DNA of 9,720 bases, taken from contig SCUC01000569.1 in assembly GCA_004322375.1 (NCBI GenBank), positions 1 through 9,720 on the forward strand, written 5' to 3'. This stretch comes from Bacteroidota bacterium. GTDB lineage: Bacteria; Bacteroidota; Ignavibacteria; UBA10030; SZUA-254. How positions within the stretch are numbered: position 1 is the first letter of the stretch; every line of letters begins with the position of its first letter. Below the pieces are notes generated by a model that worked only from the letters and a program-made list of their open reading frames with translations, was not told the DNA's origin and did not search any database. Below are positions 5,593 to 9,720 of this stretch, piece after piece. A program made the position numbers and the translations under genes.

Positions 5593-7425
5593 TTACTCAT
5601 GCGCCAGTTCCCATTCATCCGGCGAGCGCCAGAGGCTGGAAAGGAGCAGTTCGCGCATAAAGAAAAATTCTTTCGGCAGCTTGTCATAGAGCTTGGAGAA
5701 CAGCTCTTCGTGTGAGAGCAATTCCTGTTTCCATACCTCGGCGTTCACCGACATCAACTTGTAAAATTTTTCCGCCGTGAAGTTTTCTGCGCCATCCCAT
5801 TTCATATCTTCGTGGCGCGGCATCCAGCCGAGGGGGCTTTCAATAGCATATCCTTGACCGTGAACCCGGCGTACAATCCACTCTAGCACGCGCATATTAT
5901 CGCCAAACCCGGGCCACAAGAATTTACCGTTCTCATCTTTCCGAAACCAATTCACGCCAAAAACGCGCGGCGGGTTTGGCAATTTTCGTCCAAATTGCAG
6001 CCAGTGATTAAAATAATCTGCCATATGATAGCCGCAGAAAGGAAGCATTGCCATCGGGTCGCGGCGCACCTTGCCGATTTCACCTGCAGCAGCCGCGGTT
6101 GTTTCAGAACCCATCGTCGCGGCAAGATACACTCCGAAATTCCAATTGACCGATTGATAGACAAGCGGAACTGCGCTGCTCCGCCGCCCCCCAAAAATAA
6201 ACGCGCTGATAGGAACCCCCTGGGGATTCTCCCAGTTCGGGTCAATAATCGGGTTTTGATACGCGGGCGCAGTGAAACGGGCATTGGGATGGGCTGCCGG
6301 TTTCGGGCTTGTTGGTGTCCAGTGATTACCGCGCCAATCAATCAACTCGGAAGGAGGAGTTTCCGTAATCCCTTCCCACCACACATCGCCATCCCGGGTC
6401 AACGCGACATTTGTAAAAATTGTGTTTTTCTCAATTGACTTCATGGCATTGGGATTGGATTTGTACGATGTTCCCGGCGCGACGCCAAAATACCCTGCTT
6501 CCGGATTGATAGCATATACTTTTCCATCCGCTCCGGGTTTCAGCCAGGCAATGTCATCGCCTATGGTCGTTACTTTCCAGCCGTTAAACGATTTCGGCGG
6601 GATAAGCATCGCGAAATTCGTTTTACCGCACGCGCTCGGAAACGCGGCAGCAACGTATGTTTTTTCTCCTTCGGGAGATTCGACTCCAAGAATCAGCATG
6701 TGTTCTGCCAGCCAGCCTTCGTCGCGCGCCATCACCGATGCAATACGCAGCGCGAAACATTTTTTCCCGAGCAATGCGTTGCCTCCATACCCGCTTCCAT
6801 ACGACCAGATGCTCCGTTCTTCCGGGAAATGCACGATGTATTTATTCTTCTTGTTGCAGGGCCAGGGAACATCCTTCTCATCCGGCGCGAGCGGCGCGCC
6901 TACAGAATGAAGGCATGGAACAAATTCTCCATCACCCAAAATATCCCAAACTTTTTTTCCCATCCGGGTCATGATGTTCATGCTGACAACAACATACGGC
7001 GAGTCAGTCAACTGAATTCCGATATGTGAAATAGGCGAGCCGAGCGGTCCCATGCAGAACGGTATAACATACATCGTTCTTCCTTTCATGCAGCCGTCGA
7101 ATAATTTCGTGAGTGTCTCTTTCATTTCCTTTGGCGGCATCCAGTTATTGGTAGGTCCGGCGTCCTGTTTCCTGAGACTGCAAATAAATGTCCGGTCTTC
7201 TACCCGCGCGACGTCATCAGGGTCGGAACGGGCAAGAAAGCTGTTGGGGCGCTTCTCCTCGTTCAGCTTGATGAATGTTCCTGTTTCAACAAGCTGGCGG
7301 CATAGAGAACGATATTCTTCCTCAGAGCCATCACACCAATATACCGAATCAGGCTTGCAAAGAGCTATATTTGCTTTTATCCAGCTAACAACTTTCGTAT
7401 TTTTGACGAATTCAGGCGTTTCCAA
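5593..7425 (-). CDS. pckG: Phosphoenolpyruvate carboxykinase, GTP-dependent
   Basis: Converts oxaloacetate and GTP to phosphoenolpyruvate, CO2 and GDP in the cytosol, the entry step of gluconeogenesis, and can run backward for anaplerosis. It needs Mn/Mg. Counting from the proposed start, the chain is 610 residues, normal for the GTP class. Motifs: CKPDSVYWCDGSEEEY near the N-terminus; RPNSFLARSDPDDVARVEDRT; MGPLGSPISHIGIQLTDSPY; the P-loop FPSACGKTN (263-270, with the Cys typical of GTP enzymes); the metal/kinase motif GDDIAWL (289-295); GVPISAFIFGGRRSS; and VFGVNWFRKDENGKFLWPGFGDN. The frame runs open to ATG 7545, but the extra 40 residues do not look like the family. TTG at 7425 has AAAGGAAA (7437-7430) in front; GTG at 7440 is a second choice. 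It is transcribed divergently from the AlbA/HATPase gene and is GC-richer than that neighbour. Confidence 0.96.
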   Translation of the reverse strand: METPEFVKNTKVVSWIKANIALCKPDSVYWCDGSEEEYRSLCRQLVETGTFIKLNEEKRPNSFLARSDPDDVARVEDRTFICSLRKQDAGPTNNWMPPKEMKETLTKLFDGCMKGRTMYVIPFCMGPLGSPISHIGIQLTDSPYVVVSMNIMTRMGKKVWDILGDGEFVPCLHSVGAPLAPDEKDVPWPCNKKNKYIVHFPEERSIWSYGSGYGGNALLGKKCFALRIASVMARDEGWLAEHMLILGVESPEGEKTYVAAAFPSACGKTNFAMLIPPKSFNGWKVTTIGDDIAWLKPGADGKVYAINPEAGYFGVAPGTSYKSNPNAMKSIEKNTIFTNVALTRDGDVWWEGITETPPSELIDWRGNHWTPTSPKPAAHPNARFTAPAYQNPIIDPNWENPQGVPISAFIFGGRRSSAVPLVYQSVNWNFGVYLAATMGSETTAAAAGEIGKVRRDPMAMLPFCGYHMADYFNHWLQFGRKLPNPPRVFGVNWFRKDENGKFLWPGFGDNMRVLEWIVRRVHGQGYAIESPLGWMPRHEDMKWDGAENFTAEKFYKLMSVNAEVWKQELLSHEELFSKLYDKLPKEFFFMRELLLSSLWRSPDEWELAHE

Positions 7426-7649
7426 GACGTTTCCTTTCACAATGATAATGATGATACTATCGCCCGCGAGTGATGCAAGCGATACTGCGTAGAACAAATG
7501 ATGTTGAAAAACTGAAAGAAAATAATCAAAAAAATGGAGTGGCACAACCTTGCCCTTTTTCTCAAGAATGATTACCTTCTCCTACCTTTAGAAATTGGAT
7601 GCAGTAAGAGTTTAAATAAATATTGAATTTTATAAAAAAACATAAACGC
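7426..7649. promoter_or_regulatory. Divergent control region of pckG and the AlbA/HATPase gene
   Basis: If the proposed starts are right, these 224 bases hold both promoters and the pckG leader. The frame through 7426-7545 would then be untranslated leader, not protein. No clear -35/-10 pair, operator or riboswitch stands out on either strand. Confidence 0.4.
7430..7437 (-). promoter_or_regulatory. Ribosome binding site deciding the pckG start
   Basis: AAAGGAAA on the minus strand ends 4 nt before the TTG at 7425 (6 nt from the AAGGA core). Neither the upstream GTG at 7440 nor the ATG at 7545 has a comparable sequence. This is the main reason for the TTG call. Confidence 0.45.
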
Positions 7650-9296
7650 ATGAACGACGAGACACAACAGATAGATAGGAAATCACTACGCCTTGTTACA
7701 GGTGAACATCCTAATTGGAAAGAACTTGCAAAAGATTGCGTATGCTTTGCCAATGCTCGTGGGGGACAAATTCAAATTGGCATTGAAAACGATTCTGATT
7801 TGCCCCCACTATCACAACGAATAGATAAACAATTACCAGAAAAAATCCGTAAACGAATCGCCGAGTTGACAATCAATGTTGGCACATATGCTGAGATAAA
7901 AACTGCAACGAATGGCGGAGAATATATTGAATTACAAATTTTCCCGAGCCTCTCAACAATTGCTAGCACTACAGAAGGCCGTTATTATATACGGATATCG
8001 GATCATTGCACTCCTTTACTTCCAGAAGATATGACCAGGCTCCTCACAGACAAGTCTGCATTTATTTGGGAAACAAAAGTTGCACGTAAAGTACGAAGGA
8101 AAGAAATAGACCCTCAAAAAATGAACGAATTTATAACTGACATTCATGCGTCTAATCGAGTATCAGGGTTTATAAAAGAAAAATCTCCCGATGAGTTGCT
8201 CGAACATTACTTGATGACAGACGGTGAGTTTCTTACCAACCTCGGTATATTATGGGTGGGAAAACGAGAAGATAGAGCACAGTTATTGTATGCACCTGTA
8301 ATTCAATTCTTGAAATATGACGAACACGGCAAGCGAATAAATAAAACAGTGTGGGATGATTATTCATTAAATCCGAAAGAACTTATCGAATCTGTTTGGA
8401 CACAAATTCCCGATTGGAAGGAAGGGATAGAGGTGTCTAATGGTATTTTTCGACAGTTTATACCTAATTATGAAGAGGAGGTTATTCGAGAGCTTGTAGT
8501 GAATGCTCTTGTGCATCGTCCGTACACAACCCGGGGCGATATTTTCATTAATTTGTTTCCAGACAGGATGGAAGTGCATAATCCTGGTTTGCTTCCCGTT
8601 GGCGTGACTCCACAGAATATTCTTCACAAAACAACGAGACGAAATGATCATTTGGCAAAAATATTTTATGACCTTAAGCTAATGGAACGAGAGGGAACAG
8701 GTTACGACTCCATCTATGAGATTCTTCTTACCCATGGAAAACACCTACCTATAATAAGCGAAGGAGAGGATAGAGTATCTGTTGCGATTAAAAGTCAAAT
8801 TTTAAGAAATGATGTGATATCATTGGTCAATCGAGCTACCGAACAATTTAGTCTTCGACAGAAAGAAATTATTTGCTTAGGTTTGATTGCCCAGAACATC
8901 ACATTATCAGCGATTGAATTTTCAAAAACACTAAATTTACATCAACCAAATGCAATTCGTGATTGGTTAGGTAGATTACTCGATTTTGATATTATCAAAG
9001 CTAAAGGCAAAACGAAAGGCACGGAATATTTCGTCAATCCGACATTTCTTCGAAATTCAAAATTTATCAGCAAAACGAGCCTTAAGAAAATAGAGCCTCA
9101 CCGTCTCAAAGAACTTATTATTGAAGATATATCTATGTATCCGAATAGTTCTTTAAGCGAAATTCATTCTCGAATAGGAAGCGAAATTGCTATAAGGAAA
9201 ATTCAAGCGTTGCTTTATAGGATGACATCAGAGAATATTCTTTTTTGCAAAGGACAAAGAAGATGGAGAAGGTATTCTATAAACAAAAGGGTGTGA
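7650..9296 (+). CDS. Schlafen AlbA_2-like / HATPase_c_4 / winged-helix protein
   Basis: A 548-residue predicted ATP-binding regulator of the COG2865 kind. Domains from the ATG: a Schlafen AlbA_2-like domain at about 2-125 (NWKELAKDCVCFANARGGQIQIGI), a linker, a GHKL-type ATPase domain (HATPase_c_4) at about 274-382 with the N-box EEVIRELVVNALVHRPY and the later MEVHNPGLLP and REGTGYDSI, and two winged-helix-like segments at about 396-466 and 481-540, ending in a basic tail (KGQRRWRRYSINKRV). The usual AlbA glutamate motif (ESxxLEFK) is replaced by DRKSLRLVTG, so nuclease activity of the Schlafen type is doubtful; I believe this is a subfamily trait. TTG at 7623 would add nine residues (NFIKKHKR); ATG 7650 is preferred, though neither has a clear Shine-Dalgarno. 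It is more AT-rich than pckG, dinB and the dehydrogenase, suggesting transfer. Its targets are unknown; relatives occur near defence genes and in islands. Confidence 0.85.
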   Translation: MNDETQQIDRKSLRLVTGEHPNWKELAKDCVCFANARGGQIQIGIENDSDLPPLSQRIDKQLPEKIRKRIAELTINVGTYAEIKTATNGGEYIELQIFPSLSTIASTTEGRYYIRISDHCTPLLPEDMTRLLTDKSAFIWETKVARKVRRKEIDPQKMNEFITDIHASNRVSGFIKEKSPDELLEHYLMTDGEFLTNLGILWVGKREDRAQLLYAPVIQFLKYDEHGKRINKTVWDDYSLNPKELIESVWTQIPDWKEGIEVSNGIFRQFIPNYEEEVIRELVVNALVHRPYTTRGDIFINLFPDRMEVHNPGLLPVGVTPQNILHKTTRRNDHLAKIFYDLKLMEREGTGYDSIYEILLTHGKHLPIISEGEDRVSVAIKSQILRNDVISLVNRATEQFSLRQKEIICLGLIAQNITLSAIEFSKTLNLHQPNAIRDWLGRLLDFDIIKAKGKTKGTEYFVNPTFLRNSKFISKTSLKKIEPHRLKELIIEDISMYPNSSLSEIHSRIGSEIAIRKIQALLYRMTSENILFCKGQRRWRRYSINKRV

Positions 9297-9361
9297 AAAA
9301 AAATATAGAAAATCGTTAGCAGTTAGTTGTTTTTTCATAATAATGGCTTAAATTTAGATTT

Positions 9362-9463
9362 TATAAGGTTTTTACAGAAACAAAATGTATATAGAATAAA
9401 TATATATGTATTTACATAATTATTGTCTATAAAGTTTTTACAGGAACAAAGTGTATATAGAAT
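9362..9463. repeat. 36-bp direct repeat, two copies, 66-bp period
   Basis: Copy 1 (9362-9397) and copy 2 (9428-9463) both run from TATAA to GTATATAGAAT and share TTTTTACAG in the middle. 33 of 36 bases agree, the three differences all being A/G. The 30-bp spacer is AT-rich and shows no clear third copy. Possible roles are protein-binding repeats, an insertion scar or a local duplication; the sequence does not decide. Confidence 0.7.
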
Positions 9464-9487
9464 CTATTTTGGAAACACTAGTTTTTG

Positions 9488-9600
9488 TATCAGAAGGCTA
9501 TGTCAAACTCTCTCCCGACCATTCCCGAACATTTCTTTCGGAATCTTGAAACCCTGAGTGGAGATTCCCGCTTGAATTCCTCGAAATGACAATCCAATTG
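9488..9600. mobile_element. MITE-like TGTCA element, related to the one before dinB
   Basis: TGTCA at 9501 and TGACA at 9587 face each other about 10 bp inside the ends. The 8-mer AGTTTTTG lies directly outside at 9480-9487 and 9601-9608. On the complement, the right end reads TGTCATTTCGAGG then TCAAGC, close to the right end of the 2285-2649 element (TGTCATGTTGAGG then TCAAGC; 11 of 13 plus 6 of 6 with a short gap). An inner stem ATTCCCGAA/TTCGGAAT (9521-9543) has one bulge. T-runs are frequent nearby, so the flanking repeat is less convincing than at the first element. Confidence 0.4.
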
Positions 9601-9648
9601 AGTTTTTGGAACTGCCCTTTATTCAGAATGTAAAATAACTACGTAGAT

Positions 9649-9720
9649 TTATAGATACAATGTGATATAGAAAACCAGGGCAGTGAGCGCAAAAACAGTA
9701 GCTACAAAATAAATATGTAT
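9649..9720 (-). CDS. C-terminal end of a membrane protein
   Basis: The minus strand enters from the window edge and reads IHIYFVATVFALTALVF then YITLYL and stop (TAA, 9651-9649). This is 23 residues of almost unbroken hydrophobic sequence, which fits a last transmembrane helix followed directly by the stop. The other five frames give early stops or no pattern. The piece is too short to identify a family. It converges on the AlbA/HATPase gene. Confidence 0.42.
   Translation of the reverse strand: MHIYFVATVFALTALVFYITLYL

Larger units (their letters stand above)
9297..9648. other. Gene-free AT-rich stretch between convergent genes
   Basis: About 350 bases between the AlbA/HATPase stop and the stop of the partial membrane gene. 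It contains the spaced direct repeat at 9362-9463 and the TGTCA-type element at 9488-9600. Directly after the stop at 9294-9296 comes an A-run, and TTTTTT follows about 35 nt later (GAAAAAA pairing with TTTTTTC), but this is too weak to call a terminator. Confidence 0.5.

Noticed and set aside
5995..7492. Several plus-strand frames of 105-162 codons across PEP carboxykinase
   Set aside because: They lie antisense to a fully motif-supported enzyme in a GC-richer gene, where long shadow frames are expected.
7426..7545. 40-residue N-terminal extension of PEP carboxykinase
   Set aside because: Its sequence (hydrophobic, five isoleucines in a row) does not fit the family, and a Shine-Dalgarno sequence precedes the later TTG.
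9657..9672. Possible third copy of the 36-bp repeat (ACAATGTGATATAGAA)
   Set aside because: Only about 14 of 17 positions match with a gap, the spacing is wrong, and the bases are better explained as the end of the membrane gene.
1..9720. CRISPR array, tRNA, rRNA or toxin-antitoxin module
   Set aside because: No regularly spaced repeats, no tRNA-like cloverleaf and no recognisable toxin or antitoxin family was seen; the small-gene pair alone is not enough to claim a toxin-antitoxin system.

Overview
The window reads like a piece of chromosome from a free-living or sediment bacterium of the Bacteroidota/Chlorobiota (Ignavibacteria-like) side of the tree. This is an inference. It rests on a GTP-type PEP carboxykinase, a membrane-bound CBM9-like/AraC regulator, few Shine-Dalgarno sequences, and intergenic repeats starting TGTCATTCC or TGTCATTTCGAGG, a kind I associate with such genomes. 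No rRNA, tRNA, CRISPR array or transposase gene is visible.

Layout. 1-231 (-): 5' end of an unknown membrane protein, cut by the window edge. 232-680: non-coding, holding a 127-bp fold-back (MITE-like) element with 8-bp flanking repeats and then an inverted pair of REP-like hairpins with GTAG feet. 681-2054 (-): exported CBM9-like sensor, one membrane helix and an AraC DNA-binding domain in one chain. 2136-2658: non-coding, mostly a 365-bp MITE-like insertion bracketed by the exact 9-bp repeat TATACTATA, whose right copy touches the next start codon. 2659-3885 (+): Y-family translesion DNA polymerase. 3889-4926 (-): MDR alcohol dehydrogenase/quinone reductase-like protein, convergent with the polymerase with 3 nt between stops. 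4936-5211 and 5260-5460 (-): two small unknown proteins, probably co-transcribed with the dehydrogenase. 5593-7425 (-): GTP-dependent PEP carboxykinase, probably starting at TTG. 7650-9296 (+): divergent Schlafen AlbA_2-like/HATPase/winged-helix protein, more AT-rich than its neighbours. 9297-9648: non-coding, with a 36-bp direct repeat and a third MITE-like repeat. 9649-9720 (-): C-terminal tail of another membrane protein.

How the genes fit together. Most are housekeeping or accessory genes without an obvious shared pathway: PEP carboxykinase in gluconeogenesis/anaplerosis, the Y-family polymerase in damage tolerance, and a one-component regulator likely to respond to an extracytoplasmic ligand. 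The more unusual content is the density of small non-autonomous repeats in the gaps (at least three with 8-9 bp flanking direct repeats, plus the REP pair), the membrane-spanning AraC sensor, the small-gene pair upstream of the dehydrogenase, and the AlbA/HATPase protein, whose family is often met in genomic islands. I do not see a clearly new multi-gene defence or metabolic system; the best candidates for unknown biology are the small-gene pair and the repeat families.
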